A stretch of 64,000 bases of DNA from Nocardia sp. CY41. Its GTDB lineage: Bacteria; Actinomycetota; Actinomycetes; Mycobacteriales; Mycobacteriaceae. The first letter of the stretch is position 1; each line of letters opens with the position of its first letter. The stretch is from positions 124,001 through 188,000 of the forward strand of contig NZ_VUOS01000014.1 of assembly GCF_009829325.1 (NCBI RefSeq). The letters run 5' to 3'. The notes under the pieces are model-generated. The model saw only the letters and a program-made list of their open reading frames with translations. It made no database searches and was not told the origin of the DNA. Positions 25,253 to 33,867 of the stretch are shown in pieces. The position numbers were made by a program, and so were the translations under genes.

Positions 25253-26518
25253 TCACCCTAGCGCGATGGACCCGACATCGGTGACGATGCAGCCGTTGTC
25301 GGCCGGGATCCCGGCGAAGCGGTCGCGCAGCCAGGCGACCACGCTTTGCTCGGCGAGCGTATTGAGGGTCAGGTGTTCGCTCGAATGGTCGCGGATATAG
25401 CTGACTCGGGCGGCGGGGTCCCGGCAGTAAGCGGAGGCGAGTGCGTCGGCCGGGCCGATGGGAACGAGCCAGTCGGCGGTCGCGTGGTACAGGAAGACCG
25501 GGGCGTCGGGAACCGACTTGCCCATCCTCGTGCGATCGAAAACCGCGCGCAGCACCGGCGTGTCCAGTATGCCGCCCTGCACCAGGCTGTCGATGTCGAG
25601 GAACGGTTCGGTCGCTGCCTGATGCAGCACGCAGCTGCGGTCCTTGGCGGTCAGCAACTGACGGCCGCGCGGTGTCGCGTTCGCCCGCAGGTAAGCGTCC
25701 AGTTCCGGTTCCTCCCGCGCGAGGCCGATGACAGCGGCCGCGACCAGCCCAGCGCCCGGACCCCGGTTCGCCTCTCGGGACAGGACCTCGAGGTCGACGT
25801 CGGTGCCACCGGAGACCACGCCGACGACATTCAGCTCCGGCGCGTAGGCGGTGCGCAGTTCCGCGCCGTGCAGGGTGGGGATCGATCCCCCGGAATATCC
25901 CCACATCGCCACCTCGGTGTCCGCGCCCGGCAGTTGCAGCGGGCCGAAACGCTCCGCGGCGCGAATGCCGTCCAGTGCGATCCGTGCGGCCAGCGGGCCA
26001 TGGGCGAATGCCGCGTTCGGCCCTTGATGGTCCGGCACCACGACCGTCCATCCCTGCGCCAACAGCGCCGGGGCACTGCGCAGCGGATCGATCTGCCCGT
26101 CGAGCAGACCGGCCTGCACCGACCGGCGCACCGTGTAGGACGGTGCGCAGAACAGTCCGGTGGAATCCTCGGCGACCTGCAGGGATACCAGTTTGCCGTT
26201 CGGTGCGGCGGGTTTGAGCAGCGTCGCGACGGCGGCGATGGGCTGGTCGGCGCTGTCGCCGGACCGATAGGAGAGCTGCCAGGCCTGGGCGTCCAGCGCC
26301 GCGAGTTGATTCGCGATGGCGACCGGCCGCGCGGAAAGGATCTCGCCGGGCCGCTCGGCGGCGACGAGCTCGGCGGGCGGCCGGTAGAACGGGTCCTGCT
26401 CGGGTGGCGCCGGCTCCCCCACCGCCGGAATCTCCGGCTCGGCATGAGCAGGCGCGCACGGCATGAGCAGCACCGAAAGAGCCGTTGCGACAACCAGACA
26501 ACACCGGGCGAACACCAC
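25253..26518 (-). CDS. Secreted lipase (secretory lipase family, LIP)
   Basis: A 421-aa exported enzyme. GTG 26518 is selected because GGGGAGG lies 6 bases upstream and the protein then starts with a textbook signal peptide (VVFARCCLVVATALSVLL, cleavage after AHA near residue 26). The mature part matches secretory lipases of the PF03583 type: PDHQGP, nucleophile elbow GYSGGS with Ser209, Asp in ATADWLVP and His in SSEHLTL. Several cysteines may form disulphides. Such enzymes release fatty acids from triacylglycerol outside the cell. It lies downstream of a membrane protein gene on the same strand and converges on the kinase gene with 79 bp between stops. Confidence 0.9.
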   Translation of the reverse strand: MVFARCCLVVATALSVLLMPCAPAHAEPEIPAVGEPAPPEQDPFYRPPAELVAAERPGEILSARPVAIANQLAALDAQAWQLSYRSGDSADQPIAAVATLLKPAAPNGKLVSLQVAEDSTGLFCAPSYTVRRSVQAGLLDGQIDPLRSAPALLAQGWTVVVPDHQGPNAAFAHGPLAARIALDGIRAAERFGPLQLPGADTEVAMWGYSGGSIPTLHGAELRTAYAPELNVVGVVSGGTDVDLEVLSREANRGPGAGLVAAAVIGLAREEPELDAYLRANATPRGRQLLTAKDRSCVLHQAATEPFLDIDSLVQGGILDTPVLRAVFDRTRMGKSVPDAPVFLYHATADWLVPIGPADALASAYCRDPAARVSYIRDHSSEHLTLNTLAEQSVVAWLRDRFAGIPADNGCIVTDVGSIALG

Positions 26519-26634
26519 CGACGACCTCCCCTGGAATCGACCGCTTATGCAGAGCATGTCGCGCCGATCGACCGCCCCGGCAGTGGCATCGTAGCGAAGG
26601 CCGGCACGCCCGGGCGGTGGGTTCGGCGGCTCCG

Positions 26635-27303
26635 TCAGTTCGGTGGGGCGATCTTGACGATGGCGGCTTCGCCGTCGGTGGCGGCCACGGTGACGAACTG
26701 GCGGTAGGTGCGGGCGGCGGCATCCGGGCGCAGCTCGGTGATGACCACGTCGTAGCGTCCGTCGAGCATGGGGGTGATCATGACGCAGTGTTGCGTCCCC
26801 GTGGGGACCGAGGCGATACCCGCGTCGATCACCGCGACCGGCGGCACCGCGGCGTCCGGCACCGTCAGCGATCGCGCGACCGCGCCCGACCGGGTCACGT
26901 AGTAGGCGTGCTGGAAGGCCAGGATCACGTCCGGCCCCGAGGCGGTCGAGCCGGTTCCGTTGCCGCGTACCAGCTGTGTGCCGCGCGTCGGCTCGCAGCC
27001 GGGACCGCCGCCGAGCACCGGGTCCGCCACGGTGGCCGATTGCCGCGGCGCCGAGGCCGCGTCCGTGTAGACCAGCACCAGCGCGGCGGCGGCGAGCGAG
27101 GCGACCAGCCCGGCGCCCCCGACCAGCCATGCCCGGCGTGCGCCGCGCCGGGCGCGACGCCGGGGGCGGACCGCCCGATGCCGGTCCCGGCCCCGTACAG
27201 GCGGCGGGTCCTGGGCGGAGATCATCCCCGGCCAGGTGGGCACGCGTCCGACCCGGACCTGGCCTGGGCGGGCGCGTCGGCCGCCGGACGTGTTCGACGA
27301 CAT
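26635..27303 (-). CDS. Single-pass membrane protein, extracytoplasmic domain unknown
   Basis: A 222-aa protein: about 60 cytoplasmic residues that are extremely Arg/Pro-rich, one membrane segment near residues 60-80 (WLVGGAGLVASLAAAALVLV), then a ~140-residue exported domain with two cysteines (GCEPT and QHCVMITP) likely paired. The domain ends CVMITPMLDGRYDVVITELR, resembling an uncharacterised nocardial/mycobacterial family that I cannot name with confidence. The RBS (AAGGGGG) is rather far, about 13 bases, from the ATG. It precedes the secreted lipase gene by 117 bp on the same strand. Confidence 0.7.
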   Translation of the reverse strand: MSSNTSGGRRARPGQVRVGRVPTWPGMISAQDPPPVRGRDRHRAVRPRRRARRGARRAWLVGGAGLVASLAAAALVLVYTDAASAPRQSATVADPVLGGGPGCEPTRGTQLVRGNGTGSTASGPDVILAFQHAYYVTRSGAVARSLTVPDAAVPPVAVIDAGIASVPTGTQHCVMITPMLDGRYDVVITELRPDAAARTYRQFVTVAATDGEAAIVKIAPPN

Positions 27304-27654
27304 GATCTCGCCGCACCCCCTTTTACCGGTGCCTACTCGGCCACCGTGGGTTCCCTCTCAATGCCGTTGCGCAATAACAACATTGCATATCTCTGGGGAT
27401 TCTGTCGGTCGAATGCTCAACAGGCAAGGCCGAACTCCGGCGCGGCGACGCCAGGAGTACGGGATACCGGCGTGTCCGGACCGGGTGGTCGGTGCTGTTC
27501 CCGGCGATCGATAATGCGGACGCACCGGCACGCGATTTCGTTCGGCGCGAAAGCGGGTCATCGCGATGCGCTTCGCCGCAACGAGCTCGCGGGCATCATG
27601 CGAGGCGGCGGCCCCAGGCACCGCCGTGCCGCTCGAGCCGGCGGCGCAGCCGAG
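27304..27654. other. 351-bp intergenic region
   Basis: No gene is supported. An AT-rich patch at 27368-27395 containing TTGCGCAA and GCATAT is the probable promoter of the membrane-protein gene. An 87-codon minus-strand frame (27358-27621) is Arg/Pro-rich and lacks a ribosome site. Confidence 0.45.
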
Positions 27655-28467
27655 CTAACCCCAGGTGAGCGGATCCAGATGGAGGAAAAACCGCTGGCGC
27701 GCGGCATCCAGTGCGATGCCGTAGCGATCGGCGAAGGCGCGGTCGGCGTCTTCGGCGCGCCGCTCGTCCTGCCATGATTCCCGGGCGTTGGCCAGGAGCA
27801 GCGCGATATCGGCGTACGGGTCGGCGACACCGAGACGCCCGAGGTCGACGAATCCGGCGACAGTGCGCGTGTCCGGATCGAGGATGATGTTGGGCAGGCA
27901 CAGATCGCCGTGGCACACCACGGCTTCCGCGGATTCCTGCGTCATCCTCTGTCCCAATTCGGTGGCCAGCCGGGTGAGCAGGACGGTGGGCGGAGTGTCC
28001 TGCTGTTCCTGCGGGAGGAACTCGGTGTGGACGGCACCGCGCACCACCACGTCTTGGGCGATCGCGAACATCCGCGCCAAACCGCGATCGAACGGGCATT
28101 CCTCGACGGGCAGATCGTGCAGGCGGCGCACCGCCTCCGCGATGGACGCCCATGCATCGGAAAGTGCTTGTACGGGAACGGCGTCCGCGGCGATGCCGTG
28201 GACGGCACTGGTGACCAAGCAGGCACCGCCGTCGGCGTCCGTCCGCCAGTCCAGCACTCGGGGCCCGGGGATATCGTGGCTGTCGAGCCAGACGACCTTG
28301 TCCCGTTCCAGCGCGAGGTCGGCAGCCCGGCCGGGGTCGACGCACTTGGCGTAGCGCGAGCCGTCGGCGGACCGGAACACCTCGGCGCCGGACTCCCCGT
28401 TGCCGACCGGTTCCCATCGGCGGTCGGACGGCAGGGCGGTACGAAAGCGGACAAGCGACTCGGACAC
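27655..28467 (-). CDS. Aminoglycoside phosphotransferase, APH(3'') (StrA-like) family
   Basis: A 270-aa kinase close in length and signature to streptomycin 3''-phosphotransferases. The catalytic loop is CHGDLCLPNIILD (His186-Gly-Asp188, Asn193), the metal site is DLGRLGVADPYADIALL (Asp208), and the C-terminus LHLDPLTWG matches the StrA/APH(3'')-Ic ending as I recall it. Members phosphorylate streptomycin in the cytoplasm; chromosomal copies occur in environmental actinobacteria. Start GTG 28467 gives the family-typical N-terminus; the open extension to 28548 covers the promoter. It is divergent from the marR-exporter operon, with a compound palindrome at 28534, so the MarR protein may control both. 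Confidence 0.82.
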   Translation of the reverse strand: MSESLVRFRTALPSDRRWEPVGNGESGAEVFRSADGSRYAKCVDPGRAADLALERDKVVWLDSHDIPGPRVLDWRTDADGGACLVTSAVHGIAADAVPVQALSDAWASIAEAVRRLHDLPVEECPFDRGLARMFAIAQDVVVRGAVHTEFLPQEQQDTPPTVLLTRLATELGQRMTQESAEAVVCHGDLCLPNIILDPDTRTVAGFVDLGRLGVADPYADIALLLANARESWQDERRAEDADRAFADRYGIALDAARQRFFLHLDPLTWG

Positions 28468-28533
28468 GCCATCGACGGTAGCAACGCGACCGCGCGCGAC
28501 CCACCCCGCAGATCGTGGGCAACCCGGATGTAT

Positions 28534-28555
28534 AGTTGCCAAAAGCAACTAGTTG
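28534..28555. promoter_or_regulatory. Overlapping palindromes AGTTGC-caaaa-GCAACT and CAACTAGTTG
   Basis: A 6-base-arm inverted repeat (28534-28550) shares its right arm with a second palindrome CAACTAGTTG (28546-28555). Located in the aph/marR divergent promoter; probable MarR operator. Shares AGTTG with sites at 5667 and 39331. Confidence 0.65.
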
Positions 28556-28601
28556 TCCTTGCTAATCAAATCTGCCGGTGGGGAACGTCGAGGTGAGTGT
28601 C

Positions 28602-29099
28602 ATGTCCGCAACCGCTCGCGAGCGCCAAGTCACGGAGGCCGAACTCGCGGCCGCCGACGAACTCGGTCAGCGGCTGGTCCGGTTCATGCGCGCGGTCAAC
28701 CGGGCGAAGTGGCTGCCGGCCAGGCCCGGTCCGGACGGACTGGAACGACTCGCCTACTCCGTGCTGTTCTGCCTGGTGCACGAGGGGCCGCAGCGCGCGG
28801 GCAGGCTCGCCGAATTGCTGCACGCCGAGGCGTCCACCATCAGCAGGCAGAGCAGATCGCTCGTGGCGCACGGCCTGGTCGAACGCCGGGCCGACCCGGT
28901 CGACGGCCGCGCGTGCGTGCTGGCGGCCACCGCGGAAGGCGTACGCGTCTTCGAGGAGAACCGGGCGCTGCGCAACCGGTGGCTGGCCGACATCCTGGCC
29001 GACTGGCCCGCATCGGACCGCGACACCCTGACCACACTGCTCGACCGGCTCACCGCAGGAATAGAGACCACTCCCCGACACCCAGCCGATCCGAAATAG
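28602..29099 (+). CDS. MarR family regulator of the adjacent exporter
   Basis: A 165-aa winged-helix protein: LAYSVLFCLVHEGPQRAGRL leads to the recognition helix region HAEASTISRQSRSLVAHGLV, and DPVDGRACVLAATAEG is the wing. ATG 28602 is preferred because GAGGTG precedes it; GTG 28578 is an alternative. The exporter gene begins 9 bp after its stop, so the two form an operon. MarR proteins near DHA2 exporters normally repress them until a substrate of the pump binds. The compound palindrome upstream is the likely operator and could also serve the divergent aminoglycoside phosphotransferase gene. Confidence 0.9.
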   Translation: MSATARERQVTEAELAAADELGQRLVRFMRAVNRAKWLPARPGPDGLERLAYSVLFCLVHEGPQRAGRLAELLHAEASTISRQSRSLVAHGLVERRADPVDGRACVLAATAEGVRVFEENRALRNRWLADILADWPASDRDTLTTLLDRLTAGIETTPRHPADPK

Positions 29100-29108
29100 G
29101 GCTCATCC

Positions 29109-31676
29109 ATGACGACTTCCACCACCCGGGCTCCGCGGAACCCGGACGCAGGCGCGGACACGTCACTGTCGCACCGGCAGATCCTGACCATCCTGTCCGG
29201 CTTGCTGCTCGGCATGTTCCTGGCCGCGCTCGACCAGAACATCGTCAGCGTCGCGATCGTCAAGATCGCCAACAGCTTGCACGGTTTCGATGAACAGGCG
29301 TGGGCGACCACCGCTTACCTGATCACCGCGACGATCACCACGCCGCTGTACGGCAAACTGGCCGACATCTACGGCCGTAAGCCGTTCTACCTCATCGCGA
29401 TCGGCCTGTTCGTCATCGGCTCGGTCGCGTGCACCTTCGCGGGCTCGATGTATCAGCTCGCCGCGTTCCGCGCGTTCCAGGGCTTGGGCGCGGGCGGGCT
29501 GATGTCGTTGGCGTTCACCATCATCGGTGACATCGTCCCGGTCCGGGAACGGGTGCGGTACCAGGGCTACTTCATGATGGTGTTCGGCACCGCGACGGTG
29601 CTCGGCCCGGTGCTCGGCGGTTTCTTCTCCGACTACGAAGAACTCGGCGGCATCGAAGGTTGGCGGTGGGTGTTCCTGGTGAACGTCCCGGTCGGCCTGC
29701 TCGCCCTGCTCGTGGTGGCCAAGGTGCTCAACGTGCCGCACCAGCGCCAGCGGCACCGCATCGACTGGTTGGGCGCGCTGACGCTGACGATCTGCGTGGT
29801 GCCGCTGTTGATCGTCGCCGAACAGGGACGCCACTGGGGCTGGTCGTCGGAGAAGTCGCTGCTCTGCTACGGCATCGGGGCCGCGGGCCTGGTGCTGTTC
29901 GTCCTGGTCGAGTTCCTGATGAAGGACTCCGCGCTGATTCCCTTGCGGCTGTTCGCGAACTCGACCTTCAGCGTCACCATCGCGGGCGGGTTCATCGTCG
30001 GTGTGGCGATGTTCGGCGCGATCACCATGGTTCCGCAGTACTTCCAGGTCGTGCGCGGCTACTCGCCGACGAAGGCCGGTCTGCTCATGTTGCCGCTGGT
30101 ACTCGGCATCACCGTCGGCTCGCAGGCGGCCGGGCGGATCACCAAGCGGACGGGGCGCTACAAGATCCTGCCGGTGGCGGGCACGTTCATCGTCGCCGTC
30201 GGCGCGGCCCTGTACGCGCAGGTGCGGTACGACAGCCCGCTGTGGCAGCCGCTGGCGATCGGCGCGGTGATCGGTCTCGGGCTCGGCTGTTGCATGCAGA
30301 CGCTGATCATCGCCGCGCAGAATGCCGGACCGCGCTCGGACATGGGCGTTTCCACCGCGTCGGCCACGTTCTTCCGGCAGATGGGCGGCACGCTCGGCGT
30401 CGCGGTGTTCCTGACCATCCTGTTCAACTTGCTGCCGCACCGGATCATCGACGCGTTCGGCGGCGCGCTGCCGCCCGGGTTCGGCGCCGACCAGCTCAGC
30501 GGCATGCAGTCGAACACCAGCGGCATCGCCGCGCTCCCCGATGAGCTGAAGGTGCCGATCCTCACCGGCTTCACCGACTCGATGCACGGCGTGTTCTACG
30601 CGGCGGCCGGGGTCGCGCTGCTGGCCTGTGTGGTGCTGATGTTCATGAAGGAGATTCCGCTGCAGGACGTTCCGGCGCCCACCGCGCAGGCACCGGTCGA
30701 AGAGACCGAAGCCGCCGAGTCGCACTGGGAGGCGGATCAGGTTTGGGAGGGCGCCGCGCAGGCGCTGTCGGAGCCGGAACCGGTACTCGCCACGGCCGCG
30801 GGCGGTTACGCCTCGGGCGATCCCGCAGGCAACGGCGCCTATCGGCGCGAGCCCCGGGCGAGCTTCGACGGCGCCGAGCACGACGGCTGCTCCCTCGGCG
30901 GCTACGTGCACCGCGAGGACGGTAGGCCCGTGCCCGCCGCCGCGCTCACGCTGATCGACCAGCACGGGCGGCAAGCCGCGCGGACCAGCGGCGGCGCGGA
31001 CGGCAGTTACCTCGTCACCGCGCCTGACGCGGGCAGTTACGTGCTGATCGTGTCGGCCGCGGGACATCAGCCCGCCGCGGTCAACGTGGCCGTCGGGGAC
31101 CGGCCGCAGCAGTTCGACGTCACCTTGCTCGGCTCCGGCGAGGTGTCCGGCGTGGTCCGGTCGAGCACCCTCGGCGAGCCGCTGCCCGGGGCGACCATCA
31201 CGCTGGCCGATCTGGGCGGCGAGGTCGTCGGATCCGCGACCGCGGCGGCCGACGGCGCCTACGTGTGCCACGGCGTGGTGCCGGGGACGTACACGGTCGT
31301 GGCGGTCGCCGAGCACATGCGTCCCTGCGCGGCCGCGCTCACCGTGCCGGACAGCGGGCTGCTGCGGCACGACATCGAGCTCACGCCGATGGCGGTGCTG
31401 GCCGGGTCGGCGTGGTCGGACGGCGGCCGGGCGATCGCGGACGTGCAGATCAGCGTGTTCGACGCGGCGGGCGCACTGACGGCCACCACGCGCACCGACG
31501 AGAACGGCCATTACGTCGTCGCGGATCTCGCCGAAGGCGACTACACGGTCGTGGCGCGCGGCTACCCGGCGGTGACCAGCCGGGTCACGGTCAGCGGGGG
31601 CGAGGTCGCCCACGACGTGCGGCTGAGCTACGAACTCGAGGACGAGGCGACCGAGAATATTCCGCGCGCGCGCTGA
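29109..31676 (+). CDS. DHA2-type MFS drug exporter fused to three carboxypeptidase-regulatory-like domains
   Basis: An 855-aa protein. Residues ~20-525 are a 14-helix major facilitator of the DHA2/EmrB group with GKLADIYGRKPF after helix 2 and GPVLGGFFSD as motif C, both signs of a proton-driven drug antiporter. A ~65-residue acidic linker (EETEAAESHWEADQVWEG) follows, then three beta-sandwich repeats of about 80 residues of the carboxypeptidase regulatory-like type (GGYVHREDGRPVPAAAL; GVVRSSTLGEPLPGATI; GSAWSDGGRAIADVQIS), each ending in a YxV strand. Most DHA2 pumps stop after the last helix. The tail may bind wall or lipid partners; its side of the membrane is uncertain. Operon with marR. 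Confidence 0.92.
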   Translation: MTTSTTRAPRNPDAGADTSLSHRQILTILSGLLLGMFLAALDQNIVSVAIVKIANSLHGFDEQAWATTAYLITATITTPLYGKLADIYGRKPFYLIAIGLFVIGSVACTFAGSMYQLAAFRAFQGLGAGGLMSLAFTIIGDIVPVRERVRYQGYFMMVFGTATVLGPVLGGFFSDYEELGGIEGWRWVFLVNVPVGLLALLVVAKVLNVPHQRQRHRIDWLGALTLTICVVPLLIVAEQGRHWGWSSEKSLLCYGIGAAGLVLFVLVEFLMKDSALIPLRLFANSTFSVTIAGGFIVGVAMFGAITMVPQYFQVVRGYSPTKAGLLMLPLVLGITVGSQAAGRITKRTGRYKILPVAGTFIVAVGAALYAQVRYDSPLWQPLAIGAVIGLGLGCCMQTLIIAAQNAGPRSDMGVSTASATFFRQMGGTLGVAVFLTILFNLLPHRIIDAFGGALPPGFGADQLSGMQSNTSGIAALPDELKVPILTGFTDSMHGVFYAAAGVALLACVVLMFMKEIPLQDVPAPTAQAPVEETEAAESHWEADQVWEGAAQALSEPEPVLATAAGGYASGDPAGNGAYRREPRASFDGAEHDGCSLGGYVHREDGRPVPAAALTLIDQHGRQAARTSGGADGSYLVTAPDAGSYVLIVSAAGHQPAAVNVAVGDRPQQFDVTLLGSGEVSGVVRSSTLGEPLPGATITLADLGGEVVGSATAAADGAYVCHGVVPGTYTVVAVAEHMRPCAAALTVPDSGLLRHDIELTPMAVLAGSAWSDGGRAIADVQISVFDAAGALTATTRTDENGHYVVADLAEGDYTVVARGYPAVTSRVTVSGGEVAHDVRLSYELEDEATENIPRAR

Positions 31677-31698
31677 CGGGGTTGGGCAACGCTCGCCA

Positions 31699-31726
31699 GG
31701 GGCGGTGGTGTTCGGACCACCGCCCC
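31699..31726 (+). terminator. Hairpin terminator of the marR-exporter operon
   Basis: GGGGCGGTGGT (31699-31709) and ACCACCGCCCC (31716-31726) form a perfect 11-bp stem with a 6-base loop, 23 bp after the exporter stop. Confidence 0.8.
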
Positions 31727-31924
31727 CTGCCGTTTCCCGACCCTGGTTGATCGCCGGAATGGGCGTCGCAGAACGCAGCGGCGGCAGTCCACGCCACACG
31801 GACGCTCCGCGACCGGAACTCACCGCAGCGCTGCGGGGGTGGCCGTCCCCGCCTGCGTGGCCCCTGACGCATCGGCAAGGCCCGCCAGTTCGTGGACTAT
31901 TTCCGCGCGCGACTCAGCCGCGGT

Positions 31925-32944
31925 TCACTCCTGCGCCCGAGGCCGCTTGTGATCGCCGAACGGTTCGTCGCGCTCCCGGACGGCCTCGCGGAAACCCGCG
32001 GTGACGGCTCGCGTCTGGAAGTCGTAACCCTCTCGGGTGTGCCGGGCGATGCCGTCGAAGACGGTGCTGATCATGCCCGAATTGGCCACACCTTGGGCGT
32101 ACAGCGCCGAGTTGAGCGCCAGCTTGGCCATCATCAGCTGGTTGACCGGCATACGCGCGATCCGCGCGACGAATTCCTCGGTGCGGGCGTCGAGTTCGTC
32201 GGCGGGCCACGATTCGATCGCCAGCCCCCATTCCACCGCCTGCTTACCGGTGAGACAGTCGCCGGTGAACAGCAGCCGCTTGGCGCGCTGGTCACCGAGG
32301 CGATGCGCCCACATGCCCGCCGCCGGGACACCCCAGACCCTGGTGGGCGGGTAGCCGATCTTGGTGTCGTCGGCGCAGATGATCTGGTCGGCGAACAGGG
32401 CGATGTCGCTGCCGCCCGCGACGGCGAAACCGTGCAGCTTGGCCACCGTGGGCTTGTTCGCCTGCATCAGGCTGGCGAAACCCCGGTTGAACCGGCTCAT
32501 CATGGCGTAGTCGATCATCGGGTCCCAGGTCCGCGCCGGATCGTGGTTGCGGCCCTGCACCACCGGATCGACGACCGTCCCGGCCACGTCGCCGGAACCG
32601 CCCGCGACCGCGAAACTCTGCTCGGCGAACATGCTCAGGTCGTATCCGCCGCAGAAGCCCTTGCCGCGCCCGGACAACAGGATCACGTGCACGCGCGGAT
32701 CCAGGTCCGCGCGTTCGACCGCGTGCGCCAGATCGAGCGGGGTGTCGGGGGTGATCGCGTTGCCCTTCTCCGGCCGATCGAAGGTGATGCGCGCGATGCG
32801 GCCGTCCCGCTCGTAGGTCAGCGTCCGGTATTCGCGCGCGTCCTCCGGGGCGGGGCGTCCGTTCCACGGGGAGTCCGGCGTCTCGGTCCACCCCCGATAC
32901 CACGCGCCCGCGCCGCCACCAGCTTTATTGTCACTGTCGGTCAT
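31925..32944 (-). CDS. Enoyl-CoA hydratase/isomerase family protein (crotonase)
   Basis: A 339-aa member of the crotonase superfamily, longer than the usual 260 aa because of an ~50-residue insert (SFAVAGGSGDVAGTV to DPMIDYAMM) after the first oxyanion segment. Oxyanion-hole regions are GRGKGFCGGYDLSMFAE and KLHGFAVAGGSDIALFAD. The usual catalytic glutamates cannot be placed with certainty: TKIGYPPTRVWGVPAAGMW occupies the second position, so the reaction might be hydration, isomerisation or hydrolysis of an acyl-CoA. ATG 32944 has GAAGGGA upstream. It is divergent from a TetR regulator with an 18-bp palindrome between, implying repression until an acyl-CoA-type ligand appears. Confidence 0.88.
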   Translation of the reverse strand: MTDSDNKAGGGAGAWYRGWTETPDSPWNGRPAPEDAREYRTLTYERDGRIARITFDRPEKGNAITPDTPLDLAHAVERADLDPRVHVILLSGRGKGFCGGYDLSMFAEQSFAVAGGSGDVAGTVVDPVVQGRNHDPARTWDPMIDYAMMSRFNRGFASLMQANKPTVAKLHGFAVAGGSDIALFADQIICADDTKIGYPPTRVWGVPAAGMWAHRLGDQRAKRLLFTGDCLTGKQAVEWGLAIESWPADELDARTEEFVARIARMPVNQLMMAKLALNSALYAQGVANSGMISTVFDGIARHTREGYDFQTRAVTAGFREAVRERDEPFGDHKRPRAQE

Positions 32945-32999
32945 CGCTTTCCCTTCGACGCTGGACCCGGTCTCCGCAGTCTGGCGCACCGGCCATTTG

Positions 33000-33017
33000 A
33001 CAGTCAATACTGACTGT
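33000..33017. promoter_or_regulatory. TetR operator ACAGTCA-atac-TGACTGT
   Basis: Perfect 7-base arms with a 4-base centre midway between the divergent crotonase and tetR genes. TTGACA at 32997-33002 overlaps it and may be a -35 element, so binding would block transcription. Confidence 0.75.
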
Positions 33018-33047
33018 GAAAATGTCGCGCCGACGGGAGGAGTCGGA

Positions 33048-33647
33048 ATGGCCGGAGTACGCCAGGAGCGGAAACGCGCGACCCGCGTCCGCATACTCGA
33101 CGCCGCCGCCGATCTACTGGCCGAGCACGGCTACCGGGCACTGTCGACCCTGGCCGTCCAGCGCGCAGCGGGGGTCAGCCGCGGGGCGCTGTTGCATCAC
33201 TTCCCGACCCTGAGCGCATTGATCGGCGAATTGGTCGGGCATCTGGTCGCTCGCAACGAGGCGGCTGTCCGCGAGGCCGCGGCCGGGCTCGACCACGGAG
33301 CCGATCCGGTGCTGCGCGCCCTGACCGCCCTCTACGAGTCGATGGCGCGACCGGCGGCGCAAGCCGAGTTCGAGTTGTGGGCGGCGGCGCGGACCGATCC
33401 TGCGCTTGCCGAGGCGTTGCGGACGGCCGAACGAAAAGCCGGGCGGGACCTGCGGCGCGTGGTGGACGCGCTGTTCGGTCCGGACATCGTCGCCCATCCG
33501 CGCTATCCGGATGTCCGCGACCTGACCATCGCGATACTGCGCGGCACCGCGATGTCGCGCCCGCTGCGAAGCTCCGAACGCGCTGCTACGGCAACCATCG
33601 GCCGATGGGCGGAGGCCATGACAGTTCTTCTAGCACAGGACTCCTAG
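33048..33647 (+). CDS. TetR family regulator
   Basis: A 199-aa regulator with helix-turn-helix at residues ~10-55 (TRVRILDAAADLLAEHGYRA, then VQRAAGVSRGALLHHFPT). GGGAGGAG lies about 7 bases before ATG 33048; the frame is open from 32928 but that part overlaps the operator and the crotonase gene. Normal length, no extra domain. The only neighbour sharing its promoter region is the crotonase at 32944, which is the inferred target, through the palindrome at 33000-33017. Confidence 0.9.
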   Translation: MAGVRQERKRATRVRILDAAADLLAEHGYRALSTLAVQRAAGVSRGALLHHFPTLSALIGELVGHLVARNEAAVREAAAGLDHGADPVLRALTALYESMARPAAQAEFELWAAARTDPALAEALRTAERKAGRDLRRVVDALFGPDIVAHPRYPDVRDLTIAILRGTAMSRPLRSSERAATATIGRWAEAMTVLLAQDS

Positions 33648-33867
33648 CAATCGACGGGCGTCGGCGTGGCCGAATCGACTGTGATACGCGTCACTTCCGC
33701 CGCAGATTGTGCCGTCTCCCACACTGTCGTTATCCTGGCTGCACTTTGAGACCATCGAGTCTCAATGCAGCCTTCGACGGGGCCGGGTTCGACCACCGCA
33801 CGGCGCCGGCGGAGGCCGATCCTGCCGGGGAGCGCCTGCGGCGCCTGTATCACCAGGAGCAAACGCC

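Noticed and set aside
29163-31823. An 886-codon minus-strand frame opposite the DHA2 exporter
   Set aside because: The plus-strand frame has helices, MFS motifs and repeats; the antisense frame is His/Arg-rich low complexity without recognisable domains.
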